Of a stretch of 58,863 bases of DNA, positions 34,379 through 44,329 are shown piece by piece. This DNA is from an uncultured Bacilli bacterium (lineage in GTDB: Bacteria > Bacillota_I > Bacilli_A > RF39 > UBA660). Positions within the stretch are counted from its first letter, which is position 1. Every line of letters begins with the position of its first letter. Where the stretch lies: NCBI GenBank assembly GCA_910587325.1, contig CAJUKB010000007.1, positions 1-58,863 on the forward strand. The letters are read 5' to 3'. Made by a program: the position numbers and the translations under genes. Under the pieces are notes generated by a model that worked only from the letters and a program-made list of their open reading frames with translations, ran no database searches and was not told the DNA's origin.

Positions 34379-35624
34379 GATGTCCTCCTATTTTTCCGTT
34401 TCTTTCAATTGCAGTGGAATCTTCAAGTAAATTAGAAGCTTTTAAAATACTATTTTTGCCAAATTTTGTTTTTACTTCGTCGATGGTTTTTGAAATTTCT
34501 TGTTTCTTTTTGATACTTTCATAATCTTCAAATAAATTGAGTTGGGTTCCAAGTTGTTTTTCTAGATGACTAAGACTAATACTGACTTTGCGAATTGGTA
34601 AGTTCTCATAATATCTGTCAAATAATAAAAAACAAACATCTTTGATAATTTTCTCATCACTTGTTGGAACTTCTATTTTGGTATGATGATAGAAGCCGTC
34701 TCCGATAGTTTTAGAATAATGAATTCCAAGTCCTATGCAAGAAGTTTCAAGAGCATTTGTACGAAGACGCATACCTAAAACTTCAACCATTTCTTCTATT
34801 ATGAGTTTTGTATTTTCGGCATAATAATCTTTAAATAAAACTTGACTATGACTAAACGATTTTTCTTTTTTACTATTTGCAAAATCACAAATTCTAGAGG
34901 TATCTATTCCGTTAGCATGATTCCAAAGTTCAAGCCCCATAATGCCAAATTTATCGTGTAATTTATTTTTATCATATAAAGCAAGGTCTTTGATAGAAAA
35001 AATACCTAGGGCATTCAATCGTTTTTCTAAGCGTGTTCCAATTCCCCACATTTTAGATAGAGGAGCAATATTCCATAATTTGGTTTCTATATCAGCATAA
35101 TCCCATTTGGCAATACAGTCTTTCATATGTTTCGCTTCAATATCCATGGAAATTTTCGCAAGCAGCATATTAGGTCCAATTCCACAAGTGGCGGTGAGTC
35201 CTGTTTTTTCCTTTACTTTATTTAGAATGTCTAGAGCAAGTTCATAATCCGTTTTTTTATAAAGGCGTAAATAATCTGTGACATCCAAGAAACACTCATC
35301 AATTGAATAAATATGCAAATCTTCTTTAGCAACATAATCTAAATAAATGCTTACTACTTCTTTTGATTTTTCTAAATATAATTTCATTCTAGGATTTACA
35401 ATGGTGTATTTGATGTTTTTAGGAATTTCATAAAGACGTGTTCTTCCTTTAATGCCTTTTGATTTTAAGTAGGGGGTAACCGCAAGAGTAATAGCACCAT
35501 TTCCTTGATTTTTGTTCGCAACTACTAAAGGGGTTGTAAAAGGGTTAAGGCCACGACTTACACATTCGCATGATGCAAAGAAACTTTTTAAATCAATACA
35601 CAAAAAATGCCGAATCTTTTCCAT
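34371..35624 (-). CDS. Y-family translesion DNA polymerase (UvrX/UmuC-like)
   Basis: The 417-aa polymerase has the catalytic LCIDLKSFFASCECV and YSIDECFLDVT motifs, a helix-hairpin-helix (LGIFSIKDLALYDKNKL) and a little-finger domain ending before QLNLFEDYE, which may hold a clamp-binding QLxLF motif. It synthesises past DNA damage. A perfect LexA box lies just upstream of its start, so it is SOS-induced. It forms an operon with yolD. Confidence 0.93.
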   Translation of the reverse strand: MEKIRHFLCIDLKSFFASCECVSRGLNPFTTPLVVANKNQGNGAITLAVTPYLKSKGIKGRTRLYEIPKNIKYTIVNPRMKLYLEKSKEVVSIYLDYVAKEDLHIYSIDECFLDVTDYLRLYKKTDYELALDILNKVKEKTGLTATCGIGPNMLLAKISMDIEAKHMKDCIAKWDYADIETKLWNIAPLSKMWGIGTRLEKRLNALGIFSIKDLALYDKNKLHDKFGIMGLELWNHANGIDTSRICDFANSKKEKSFSHSQVLFKDYYAENTKLIIEEMVEVLGMRLRTNALETSCIGLGIHYSKTIGDGFYHHTKIEVPTSDEKIIKDVCFLLFDRYYENLPIRKVSISLSHLEKQLGTQLNLFEDYESIKKKQEISKTIDEVKTKFGKNSILKASNLLEDSTAIERNGKIGGHHE

Positions 35625-35634
35625 ATTTTTCCTC

Positions 35635-35648
35635 CGAACAAACGTTTC
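35635..35648. promoter_or_regulatory. LexA (DinR) SOS box of the uvrX-yolD operon
   Basis: CGAACAAACGTTTC matches the Bacillus consensus CGAACRNRYGTTYC at every position. It lies between the reverse-strand -10 (TATAAT, about 35658-35663) and the ribosome site, so LexA would block transcription. Confidence 0.88.
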
Positions 35649-35745
35649 TGTAAAAATTATAACAAACGTAGTATATATTGCAACTGGTAAGTTTTAGCAA
35701 AAAAGAAAATGTGTTATAATGGATATACAATAGGAGTAGAAAATT

Positions 35746-37440
35746 ATGAAAGAAAATGGATTTAATGTGAAAATTGACCATGTATGTGAACAAGTGATGA
35801 TACAAAATAAACCAAAAAAGATTTTATCTGAATTGACTTTAAGTATAGAGCGTGGAGAGTTTATTGCGATTGTAGGCTGTTCTGGAGCAGGCAAAACTAC
35901 TTTAATGAATATACTAAGTGGTTATAACAAACCGAGTAAAGGAAGCGTATATGTAGAAGGACTTGATTTATTAAAAGAAGAAGAGTATTTTAAGGGAAAA
36001 ATCGCTTATGTGCCTCAAGAAGAAATACTAGACCAAACCCTTACGTTATATAAATCTTTAGAATATTCTTTAAAATTAAGAATAAAAAATGTAAGTAAAA
36101 AAGAAATTAAGAAAACTATTAGTTATGTTTTAAAAACGTTAGAGCTTTCTCATGTTAAGAATACCATGATAAAAAATTTAAGTGGTGGAGAGAAAAAAAG
36201 AGCTTCTATTGCAACGGAAATGTTAAGCGACCCAAATTTATTTTTGCTAGATGAACCAACAAGTGGTTTAGATGCCAACATTGAAAAAAAGATTATGTTA
36301 AAATTAAGAGAAATAGCAGATACAGGAAAAACGATTATTATGACAGCTCATACTGTATCAAATTTACATTTGTGTGACAAAATTATGTTTATGGGGACTG
36401 AAGGAAGAATTTGTTATTTTGGCTCTTATAAAGATATTTTTAAATATTTCAATGTGAAAGAATTTGTAGATATTTATGATATTTTAAAAGCAGATTCCAA
36501 AACTTGGTATCAAAAATATAAAGGAAATCAAAAAACAATGGAAATTACCAAAGAAGAAAAGATAGAAGACAAAAAAAGAGTGGGATTTTTTAGTCAAACA
36601 GCAACTTTAGTAAAACGATATGTTTCCTCTTTAATTAACAATAAATTTATGCTGATTTTACTTTTTGGACAAGCTATTTTAATGGCCATATGTATATGCA
36701 TAGCAACAGAAAAGGAAAGTATGTTAAATCCAGTGACGGCAGCAATGATGTGTGTTACGTTTACTCTTGCTTCCATGTGGCTTGGACTTTTTAATACGAT
36801 TCAAGAAATTGTAAAAGAAAGAGATATGTTAAAAAAGGAATATATGAGTGGACTAAATTTCGCATCCTATATTGTTTCTAAAATTATCGTCGTAGCATTT
36901 TTATGTCTATACCAAGCGATTGCTTGTGTAAGTATTGTGTATTTTCATCTTAAACCTCGTCCTGATGATGTTTTATTAACCAATACTTTAGTAGGATTAA
37001 TTACAAATTTCTTTTTAATTACTTTTTCAACAAGTATTATTGGTTTATTTATTTCCTCTTTAGTAAAAGATACAAAGACAACTTTAATTTTGTCTCCACT
37101 TTATATGATGGTGCAAATGCTTTTTTCAGGTATGTTTGTTCCGTTTGTAAATGTAACGAAAAAAATATCTTTTTTTACTTCAGGAAGATGGGGATATGAA
37201 AGTTTTGGAACAATTAGCAATTTAACCAAATATGGTGTTTTAGAACCAAGTGAAAGTTTTTTCAAGTTTAGTGAGCCTCATATTTTAAGTGTTTGGATTA
37301 TTCTAGTCATTATTTCTTTGTTGTTTCTAGTTTTAAGCATTTGTGCAATTCGTATTACTATTTTAAATAAAAAGAATTATGCCCTTGTGTTATTAGAAGA
37401 TAAACCGAAAGTAAAAAAAATGAAAATATATAGAAAATAA
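35746..37440 (+). CDS. ABCG-type ABC transporter (ATPase fused to ABC-2 membrane domain)
   Basis: The 564-aa protein is ATPase first (Walker A GCSGAGKTT, signature LSGGEKKRASIATE, Walker B LFLLDEPTSGLDA) and membrane domain second (six helices from about 295 to 550), with a characteristic NxxxE-like region (NTIQEIVKERDMLKKEYMSG). This is the half-transporter order of eukaryotic ABCG/White proteins, which also occurs in bacteria. It probably works as a dimer exporting a hydrophobic substrate. The start is an ATG after ATAGGAG. A terminator follows. Confidence 0.9.
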   Translation: MKENGFNVKIDHVCEQVMIQNKPKKILSELTLSIERGEFIAIVGCSGAGKTTLMNILSGYNKPSKGSVYVEGLDLLKEEEYFKGKIAYVPQEEILDQTLTLYKSLEYSLKLRIKNVSKKEIKKTISYVLKTLELSHVKNTMIKNLSGGEKKRASIATEMLSDPNLFLLDEPTSGLDANIEKKIMLKLREIADTGKTIIMTAHTVSNLHLCDKIMFMGTEGRICYFGSYKDIFKYFNVKEFVDIYDILKADSKTWYQKYKGNQKTMEITKEEKIEDKKRVGFFSQTATLVKRYVSSLINNKFMLILLFGQAILMAICICIATEKESMLNPVTAAMMCVTFTLASMWLGLFNTIQEIVKERDMLKKEYMSGLNFASYIVSKIIVVAFLCLYQAIACVSIVYFHLKPRPDDVLLTNTLVGLITNFFLITFSTSIIGLFISSLVKDTKTTLILSPLYMMVQMLFSGMFVPFVNVTKKISFFTSGRWGYESFGTISNLTKYGVLEPSESFFKFSEPHILSVWIILVIISLLFLVLSICAIRITILNKKNYALVLLEDKPKVKKMKIYRK

Positions 37441-37445
37441 AAGAT

Positions 37446-37477
37446 ACTATTTTGAGAGACTATTAAAGTAGTTTTTT
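37446..37477 (+). terminator. terminator behind the ABCG transporter
   Basis: ACTATTTT (37446) pairs with AAAGTAGT (37465-37472) with one G-U pair, followed by T. Confidence 0.6.
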
Positions 37478-37532
37478 ATAGTACAATTTAGATATTATTT
37501 ATACCCTCTTTTAGATAAGGAAGTGAACAAAT

Positions 37533-38414
37533 ATGAAAGGGAAAAATGCAGCATTTTTATGGAGTACTATTCATTCTATTGGTGATACATTAGAAGAAAA
37601 ATTACTTCTGAAATTCAATGAAGCCCAATATTTATTTTGGGTAAATTTAATGATAGGAATATTTGTATGTATCTTCTCATTATTTAGTAGTATAGAGATG
37701 TCTATTATTTCTTTTTGTGTCATCATCCTTTATGCTTTTGCTATGGTAGGAGGAGATTTTTGTTATGCCAAAGCCATTCAAACATTACCCATTGGTCTTG
37801 CGAACCTAATTGATTCTGGCAGTTTGTTTCTCATTTTACTTTGTGATATTTTTTTAGGGTACATGGAACCAAAATTAATTTTCTTAATTTTATTTGCTAT
37901 TTTCTTTGTTTCCATTTATGTTTTTTCTTATGAAACCAATAAAATGAAAAATGAAATTACGAATAAAAAAATAGATTTAAAAAATATTTTTATTTTAATT
38001 ACATCTACCATTTTTTATGCATCTGAACCTTATTTTTTAAAGCTTGCTACAAGCAAAGGTGGAAATGAATATGGAATCAATTTGGTCTTCTATTTGGTTG
38101 CCATTCCTATTTACTATGTTTTGTATCTTCATGAAAAGAAAAAGTATGGAATAGAAAAAATGGAAGGAAAAGCCAAAAAAACATTTTTTGGAAATATTTT
38201 GCTATTAGGTCTTATTTATGCTATTACAAGTATTTTAAGTACTCTTGCTTATGCGTCTGGTACACCTATCATTATTACGTTAATTATGAAATTGCAACTC
38301 TTTATTGTCGTAGTGATTTCTGTATTTAGAAAAACGGATAAAATGAATTTTAAAAAAGTGGTTTCTTTACTTGTAGGAGTCATTTGTATCGTTTTGATGA
38401 CTCTTATGAGTTAG
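37533..38414 (+). CDS. EamA-like drug/metabolite transporter
   Basis: A 293-aa protein of about ten membrane helices with duplicated five-helix halves, typical of the DMT superfamily (EamA). Substrate unknown. The ribosome site is AAGGAAGTG. It precedes murB by about 30 bases and may be co-transcribed. Confidence 0.8.
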   Translation: MKGKNAAFLWSTIHSIGDTLEEKLLLKFNEAQYLFWVNLMIGIFVCIFSLFSSIEMSIISFCVIILYAFAMVGGDFCYAKAIQTLPIGLANLIDSGSLFLILLCDIFLGYMEPKLIFLILFAIFFVSIYVFSYETNKMKNEITNKKIDLKNIFILITSTIFYASEPYFLKLATSKGGNEYGINLVFYLVAIPIYYVLYLHEKKKYGIEKMEGKAKKTFFGNILLLGLIYAITSILSTLAYASGTPIIITLIMKLQLFIVVVISVFRKTDKMNFKKVVSLLVGVICIVLMTLMS

Positions 38415-38443
38415 CCATGAATAAAATGAAATAGAGGGTATAT

Positions 38444-39334
38444 ATGATAGAAAAAATAAAAAATCTGCAAATTGGTGAAGTACAAGAAAATGTAGACATA
38501 AAAGACTATACGACATTTAAGGTGAGTTGTAGAGTAGAGTGTTTAGTAAAACCAAAGGATGAAAATTTTTTGATTACTTTAGTAAAATTTCTAAAACATG
38601 AAAATATTCGTTATAAAGTAATAGGAAAAGGCTCTAATTTGGTTTTTGTAAATCCAACATTTGAAGGTGTGATTATTTCTTTAGAAAACTTTAATCATTT
38701 GAAAGTTAAAGAAAACAAAGTTATCGTAGGAGCCGGCTACTCTATTATGAAACTTTCTTTGGAAACAGCCAAACTTGGTCTTAGTGGACTAGAGTTTGCA
38801 AGTGGAATTCCAGGAAGTGTAGGAGGCTCAATCGTTAACAATGCAGGGGCTTATAATAGCGATATGGCATCAGTTATTAGAAGTGTGAAAGTGCTTACTC
38901 CACAGTTGGAAATAAAAAATTTTACTAAAGAAGAATTAAAGTTTTGTTATCGTAGTTCCTTTTTGCAATACAAAAACGATTATATTTGTTTAGAAGCAGA
39001 ATTTGTTTTAGAAAAAGGAAATGACAAAGAAATTATGGAAATAATCCAAAAAAGAAGAGAAAAGCGACTTGCTACGCAACCTTTAGAATATCCTTCAGCA
39101 GGTAGTGTTTTTCGAAATCCAGAAGGAAAATCCGCTTGGGAGTTGATTGAAAAATTAGGACTAAAAGGGAAAAAAATTGGAGATGCGGAGGTAAGTAAGA
39201 AACACGCAAACTTTATTATTAATACCGGGAATGCAACAGGCCGTGATATTCAAGACTTAATTTTTAAAATTAAAGAAAAAGTTAAAAAAGAATACAATAT
39301 TGATTTAATCTATGAACAAGAATTTGTGGAGTAA
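38444..39334 (+). CDS. murB: UDP-N-acetylmuramate dehydrogenase
   Basis: MurB reduces UDP-GlcNAc-enolpyruvate to UDP-MurNAc, an early step of peptidoglycan synthesis, using FAD. Motifs include YTTFKVS, GKGSNLVF, GLEFASGIPGSVGGSIVNNA, YRSSFL and the catalytic-Ser block SAGSVFRNP, with a Glu near the end. The length (296 aa) fits the type IIb enzymes. A terminator overlaps the stop. Confidence 0.96.
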   Translation: MIEKIKNLQIGEVQENVDIKDYTTFKVSCRVECLVKPKDENFLITLVKFLKHENIRYKVIGKGSNLVFVNPTFEGVIISLENFNHLKVKENKVIVGAGYSIMKLSLETAKLGLSGLEFASGIPGSVGGSIVNNAGAYNSDMASVIRSVKVLTPQLEIKNFTKEELKFCYRSSFLQYKNDYICLEAEFVLEKGNDKEIMEIIQKRREKRLATQPLEYPSAGSVFRNPEGKSAWELIEKLGLKGKKIGDAEVSKKHANFIINTGNATGRDIQDLIFKIKEKVKKEYNIDLIYEQEFVE

Positions 39335-39345
39335 TCCACATTTTT
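39325..39345 (+). terminator. murB terminator
   Basis: TGTGGA/TCCACA with a GTAA loop that includes the stop codon, then five T. Confidence 0.75.
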
Positions 39346-39390
39346 AATTTTAAAGTACAAAGTTTTTTTCTTTTTTGCTATACTTAAGAT

Positions 39391-40107
39391 ATGAATGATT
39401 TAAGAAAAGAAAAATGGAATGAAAAAGAATATTCATTGTATATAGAATATTTAAAAAGTTTAAGCGATGAATCTTATAAAAAGTTTCATAGTAAGTTAAC
39501 AACGACACAATATGAAATATTGGGCATACGGGTTCCAATACAAAGAAAAATTGCCAAGGAAATCTGTAAAGGCGATATTGTATCTTTTTTAGAATGTAGT
39601 GAAAATCGTTACTACGAAGAAGTTATGATTAAAGGCTTTGTCTTAGCAAGTATTAAAGAAAAAGAACTTTTGCTTACTTATTTAGAAAATTATGTTTCTT
39701 TAATTGATAACTGGGCGATTAATGATGGATTTTGTAATAGTTTGAAAATTGTGAGTCTTGATAAAGAATTTTGGTTTTCTTACTTTTCTAAGTATTTAAA
39801 AAGTAAGAAAGAATTTAAAGTAAGGGTAGGGTTAATTGTCTTCTTAAGTTTTTATGTAGAGGAAAAATATTTAGAGAAAATCTTTTCTTTAGTGGATGAA
39901 ATAACTTTAGATAAATACTATGTGAATCTGGGAATTGCGTGGCTTTTATGTGAATGTTTTACGAAATATCGTGCTATTACTTTAAACTATTTGTTAAAAA
40001 GTAAGGTTAATACATTTACTTTTAATAAAACGATTAGTAAAATAAGAGACAGTTATCGAGTTTCAAAAGAGGATAAAGAATATTTGAATTCCTTAAAAAG
40101 AAAATAG
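39391..40107 (+). CDS. AlkD-like DNA alkylation repair protein
   Basis: A 238-aa all-helical protein of the AlkD/HEAT-like glycosylase family, with GIRVPIQRKIAKEI near residue 46 and the family Trp/Asp segment LIDNWAINDGFC. Family members remove alkylated purines. A methylguanine methyltransferase gene lies further on at 56.2 kb. The ATG lacks a strong ribosome site. An inverted repeat (ATTTGCAAAA at 40113, TTTTGCAAAT at 40140) follows. Confidence 0.85.
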   Translation: MNDLRKEKWNEKEYSLYIEYLKSLSDESYKKFHSKLTTTQYEILGIRVPIQRKIAKEICKGDIVSFLECSENRYYEEVMIKGFVLASIKEKELLLTYLENYVSLIDNWAINDGFCNSLKIVSLDKEFWFSYFSKYLKSKKEFKVRVGLIVFLSFYVEEKYLEKIFSLVDEITLDKYYVNLGIAWLLCECFTKYRAITLNYLLKSKVNTFTFNKTISKIRDSYRVSKEDKEYLNSLKRK

Positions 40108-40275
40108 TTCTTATTTGCAAAAAATCAAAAAAACGAAAGTTTTGCAAATGAACTTGCACAATTTTGAAAAGAAAAAGTATGTTTACTATGGATAAAACTT
40201 TAAATAAAGATTATAATGAAATAAAAGTTGTCAAATAGATTGGTTAGTGAATCAAGAATAGGAGAATGGAAGAAT

Positions 40276-40887
40276 ATGAAAAAATTAAAAATTGTTTTTG
40301 CTGTACTTTGTATGTTTTGTTTAACAGGATGTGGAGAAAAAGAAATTCTAGGTGGAATGCAAACTTATGAAAATATCACCTATCAAGAAACAAATAAAGA
40401 AACAAACAATGTGGTGATTAATTTAGAAAATAATAAAAAAATCCTTTTAGAATTGTATCCGGATGTAGCTCCTTTATCGGTTAAAAATTTTAAAAAGTTA
40501 GTGAGTGAAGACTTTTACAATGATGTTATTTTTCATAGAGTGGTAAAGAACTTTGTAATTCAAGCGGGAGATGGAACAAGTTTAGGTAGAAGTGCAAATA
40601 CCATTAAAGGTGAATTTAGTGCAAATGGAGTAACCAATAATTTGAGTCATGAACGTGGTGTTTTATCGATGGCGCGTAGTAATGTTAGTATGGATAGTGC
40701 AAGTAGTCAATTTTTCATTATGCTAGAGGATAATGAGAGTTTAGACGGACAGTATGCGGCGTTTGGGAAAGTTATTGCTGGCATGGATGTTGTGGATTCT
40801 ATTGGGAGTGTAGTTACAGATGCAAGCGATAAACCAATTAAAGATATTAAAATTGTGAGTATGGAATTTATAAAGATAGGTGAGTAA
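40276..40887 (+). CDS. lipoprotein peptidyl-prolyl isomerase (cyclophilin type)
   Basis: A 203-aa protein with a lipoprotein signal peptide (KKLKIVFAVLCMFCLTGCGE; lipobox LTGC) followed by a cyclophilin domain: FHRVVKNFVIQAGD, GEFSANG, GVLSMAR, SQFFIML and AAFGKVI. It would assist folding of exported proteins at the membrane surface, like PrsA-type foldases. The ATG at 40276 is the start that gives the signal peptide; an in-frame TTG at 40228 does not. It precedes gltX by two bases. Confidence 0.9.
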   Translation: MKKLKIVFAVLCMFCLTGCGEKEILGGMQTYENITYQETNKETNNVVINLENNKKILLELYPDVAPLSVKNFKKLVSEDFYNDVIFHRVVKNFVIQAGDGTSLGRSANTIKGEFSANGVTNNLSHERGVLSMARSNVSMDSASSQFFIMLEDNESLDGQYAAFGKVIAGMDVVDSIGSVVTDASDKPIKDIKIVSMEFIKIGE

Positions 40888-40889
40888 AA

Positions 40890-42542
40890 ATGAATAGACA
40901 AGATTTAGCAGATTTAATTTTTCCGGGATTAACAAAAACAATTGCAGATTATGAGGCAATGTATCCCGAAAGAAACTTAGGCGAAAATGCGCGTGTTACT
41001 CGTTTTGCACCAAGTCCAACGGGTTTTATGCATATTGGACATATGCTTGGTTGTGTTATTGATTACGTACTTGCTAAAAAAAGTGATGGTGTTTTTTATC
41101 TTCGTAATGAAGATACAGATACTTCTCGTACCGTAGAAGGGGCAGTAGAATACATTCGTCATGTTTTAGAACATTATCATATGGAACCAGAAGAGTATGA
41201 ATATCGCGATTTAGAGAAAACGAAAGGGAATTATGCCCCTTACATTCAATCGGAACGTAAGGAAATTTACCAAACCTTTATTAAACATTTAATCATAGAA
41301 GGCAAAGCCTATCCTTGTTTCCTAACGCAAGAAGAAATGGATTCGATACGAGAAGGCCAAGCAAGAGACAAAAGAAGAATCGGAATTTATGGTAGATACG
41401 CTAAATATCGAGATTTGCCTGTGGAAGAAGCAATAGAGCGTATAAAAAATGGAGAATCTTACACCATTCGTTTAAAAAGTAGTGGAGATTTTAATCGTAA
41501 GTTTAAGTTTAATGATCTTGCTAATGGAGAAATGGAACTTCCTGAAAATGACATTGATATTCCGATTATGAAAAGCAAAGATGGTCTTCCTACTTATCAT
41601 TTCGCCCATTTAGTCGATGATCATTTAATGCATACAACTCATGTTGTGCGCGGGCAAGAATGGATAAGTTCTATTCCCGTTCATTATGAATTATTTAAGA
41701 CGTTTGGATTTAAAATGCCAAAATACATTCACATTCCATTAATCTTAAAAAAAGATGGAGATACAATAAGAAAAATATCAAAGCGTCTAGACCCAGAAGC
41801 TAGAATGACATATTACGAAGAAAAAGGGTACCCTTATCTTGCAGTTATAGAAGCTATTATGACGATTGCAAATTCAAACTATGAAGCATGGAGAGAAGGA
41901 CATCCTGATGCCCATTTTACAGAATTTGAATTTTCTCCTAAAAAGATGAGTAGTAGTGGGGCTTTATTTGATTTAGATAAGTTAGATAATATCTCCAAAA
42001 ATTATATCAGTCGTTTAACAAAAGAAGAAGTATACGCGGGCGTTCTTTCTTGGAGTAAAATTTATGATGAAGAATTTTCTGAAATTTTAGAAAAATATAA
42101 AGAGTATTCGATGGCAATTTATAATATAGAAAGAGAACAAAAGAAACCAAGAAAAGATTATACATACTATAGTGAAATTAAAGACAAAACTTGGTATATG
42201 TATGAAGAATATTTTGACTATTCTAAAGTAGACTTTTCTGCATATGATGTAGAAGAAGTAAAAACTATTTTAATGAAATACAAAGAAATTTATAATGAAA
42301 ACGATTCACAAGAAGAATGGTTTAATCGTATCAAAGAGATGTGTGATGTACTTGGTTATGCGAGCGATAGAAAAGATTATAATAATAATCCAGAAAACTA
42401 CAAGGGAAGTGTAGTAGATGTAACGAATATTTTACGTATTGCCCTTACTTCTTTAACTACAACCCCTGACTTGTATAGCATTATGCAAATTCTTGGAAAA
42501 GAAAAAATATTTGCAAGATTCGACAAAATGATTGCAAAATAG
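40890..42542 (+). CDS. gltX: glutamate--tRNA ligase
   Basis: A 550-aa class I aminoacyl-tRNA synthetase. It has the HIGH motif (APSPTGFMHIGHM), a Glu/Gln-type active site and the KMSKS-like motif KISKR (DTIRKISKRLDP). The N-terminal extension of about 35 residues and the overall form fit the variant GluRS of Clostridia and related groups. It charges tRNA-Glu, one of whose genes is at 52603. Because GlnRS is a close relative, glutaminyl specificity cannot be wholly excluded. Confidence 0.9.
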   Translation: MNRQDLADLIFPGLTKTIADYEAMYPERNLGENARVTRFAPSPTGFMHIGHMLGCVIDYVLAKKSDGVFYLRNEDTDTSRTVEGAVEYIRHVLEHYHMEPEEYEYRDLEKTKGNYAPYIQSERKEIYQTFIKHLIIEGKAYPCFLTQEEMDSIREGQARDKRRIGIYGRYAKYRDLPVEEAIERIKNGESYTIRLKSSGDFNRKFKFNDLANGEMELPENDIDIPIMKSKDGLPTYHFAHLVDDHLMHTTHVVRGQEWISSIPVHYELFKTFGFKMPKYIHIPLILKKDGDTIRKISKRLDPEARMTYYEEKGYPYLAVIEAIMTIANSNYEAWREGHPDAHFTEFEFSPKKMSSSGALFDLDKLDNISKNYISRLTKEEVYAGVLSWSKIYDEEFSEILEKYKEYSMAIYNIEREQKKPRKDYTYYSEIKDKTWYMYEEYFDYSKVDFSAYDVEEVKTILMKYKEIYNENDSQEEWFNRIKEMCDVLGYASDRKDYNNNPENYKGSVVDVTNILRIALTSLTTTPDLYSIMQILGKEKIFARFDKMIAK

Positions 42543-42592
42543 TTTTCTTTTTTTTATAATAACAACTTAAGAAAAGGGAAGGTGTTTTAAAG

Positions 42593-44308
42593 ATGGCTGA
42601 AAAGAAACCGAAAACAAACGAATTGGGAAAGAATGAAACAGCAGTAAAGGAGAACTCTGTTAAAAAAACACCAACAAAAACAAATACGAAAGAAAAGAAA
42701 ACAACGAAAGCGGCGAGTAGTACCAAAACGACTGTGGCTGTCAATTCTTCTACTAAGAAAGCGAGTGTAGCAAAAGAATCTCCTACAAAAAAGAAAACAA
42801 CAACTAAGGAAAGTGCTACGGCAAAAAAAGGGGATACTGTTAAAAATACTTCTGAAAAAAAGAAGCCTGTAAAAAGTGTAGAAAAAGCACTACCAAAAAA
42901 GAAAGAAATAACACCTAAAACAAAAAAGGAAAGTAAAGATGTTGAAGAAAAGAAAAAAACAACCAAAAAGAAAATTACTTCAGCTACAAAAATAAAAGGA
43001 AAAGAAGTAGTAAAGCCTGTTAAAAAGAAAAAAGCAGAAAGTTCTACAACAAAAGCAAAAAGAAAAAGAAACGTTTTTGGAAAAATTGTTGATAAATTAA
43101 ATCCAAAAAGAAATAAGAAAAAGAAAAATACAAAGTTAAAAAAGAAGAATACTTCTATTAAGCAAGACAAAACTAAAAAATTAGTAAAAACCACTAAAAA
43201 AGAGGCTAACAAGAAAAAAGAAAAAAATAGAAAAGATACAAGTAAAACAATAGGAAAAAAGTTAATTTCAGGAACAAGAAAAATAGGGAGTTTTTTCAAA
43301 AAAACAGGAAATAAAACAAAAGAGGCTTCTAAAAAGATAGTGGGAAACCTAAAAAATGGAGTAAGTCATTTAAAAATAAAATCTAATAAAAAGAAAGATT
43401 CTAAAAAGGAAGAGAAAAAAACACCTAAAAAAACAAAACAAGAAAAAGAAGTTAAAAAAGAAACTAAAAATGTACAAGAAAAAATACCAAAAGAAGAAAT
43501 TCTAAAGAAAAGAAAAAGAAAAAGAAGACGAATAAGAAGACTACTTTTTTTAGCTATCCTATGTATCCTTATTGCGGTTTTATTAATGATTCCATATGGA
43601 ATTACGACGCATTATTCGACGGCATCAGGAAGAGTTTTAGACGTTCCTAAATTTGTAATGTTAAAAGAAGAGTGTTGTTCCTATAATGCTACTTTTACTA
43701 CTTTTAGAAGTGCTTGGTCTTTACAAAAAGACTTGGATGAAATGATAAGTGGATATGAACAATTAGATTGTGATGGAGAAACGTATTATTACAATCCAAA
43801 AGAAAATTATACGATTACAGAATATGGAATAAATAAAGGATTTGTTCTAAATGAGATTTATATTTCTTATGGGCATGGAAATTCTTGTGATATTGATACA
43901 AAGTTTAAAAAATTAGAGCTTTTAGCAGAACGTTTTACCATAAGTGATGCTATACGTGATGGTAATTATGTTATGGATGGAGATAAAATATACAATCCGG
44001 AAGCATATGATAAATTTATGGCAAACGTAAAAAAGAAAACACCAAGTACATTAAGAATAGTAACAACAAATACAGATGGTGATGTTTTAATTACCGATTT
44101 AGAGTATTTAAAAGGTGGGAAGTATCGTGTTTCTTATGATGGAACTAGAGACCGAAATTCCAAAAATCATGAAAGTATTGTTGCCTATAAATTTGAACAT
44201 TTAAAGGTGAGTAATAACAAATTATATGCTTATAATGGGGATAAATTAAAAATTAAAAAGGCTAAGAAGTATGAAACTTATTATTTATTGACTTTACCTG
44301 AAGAATAA
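42593..44308 (+). CDS. lysine-rich membrane-anchored protein
   Basis: Of 571 residues, about 315 at the N-terminus form a histone-H1-like low-complexity tail of Lys, Thr, Ser and Glu. A very basic stretch (KKRKRKRRRIRR) and one membrane helix (about 317-337) follow, then an outside domain of about 230 residues with four Cys. The basic tail would lie in the cytoplasm and could bind nucleic acid or acidic lipid. No known family is recognised. Opposite-strand frames here are composition artefacts. The ribosome site is AAGGTG. Confidence 0.75.
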   Translation: MAEKKPKTNELGKNETAVKENSVKKTPTKTNTKEKKTTKAASSTKTTVAVNSSTKKASVAKESPTKKKTTTKESATAKKGDTVKNTSEKKKPVKSVEKALPKKKEITPKTKKESKDVEEKKKTTKKKITSATKIKGKEVVKPVKKKKAESSTTKAKRKRNVFGKIVDKLNPKRNKKKKNTKLKKKNTSIKQDKTKKLVKTTKKEANKKKEKNRKDTSKTIGKKLISGTRKIGSFFKKTGNKTKEASKKIVGNLKNGVSHLKIKSNKKKDSKKEEKKTPKKTKQEKEVKKETKNVQEKIPKEEILKKRKRKRRRIRRLLFLAILCILIAVLLMIPYGITTHYSTASGRVLDVPKFVMLKEECCSYNATFTTFRSAWSLQKDLDEMISGYEQLDCDGETYYYNPKENYTITEYGINKGFVLNEIYISYGHGNSCDIDTKFKKLELLAERFTISDAIRDGNYVMDGDKIYNPEAYDKFMANVKKKTPSTLRIVTTNTDGDVLITDLEYLKGGKYRVSYDGTRDRNSKNHESIVAYKFEHLKVSNNKLYAYNGDKLKIKKAKKYETYYLLTLPEE

Positions 44309-44329
44309 TTATCTATGTGGATAATTTTT

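Noticed and set aside
42481..43299. 272-codon reverse-strand open frame rich in Phe, Val and Leu
   Set aside because: It is the mirror of the lysine-rich coding region: AAA/AAG-rich codons read as Phe/Leu on the other strand. It has no ribosome site, and the forward gene has one.
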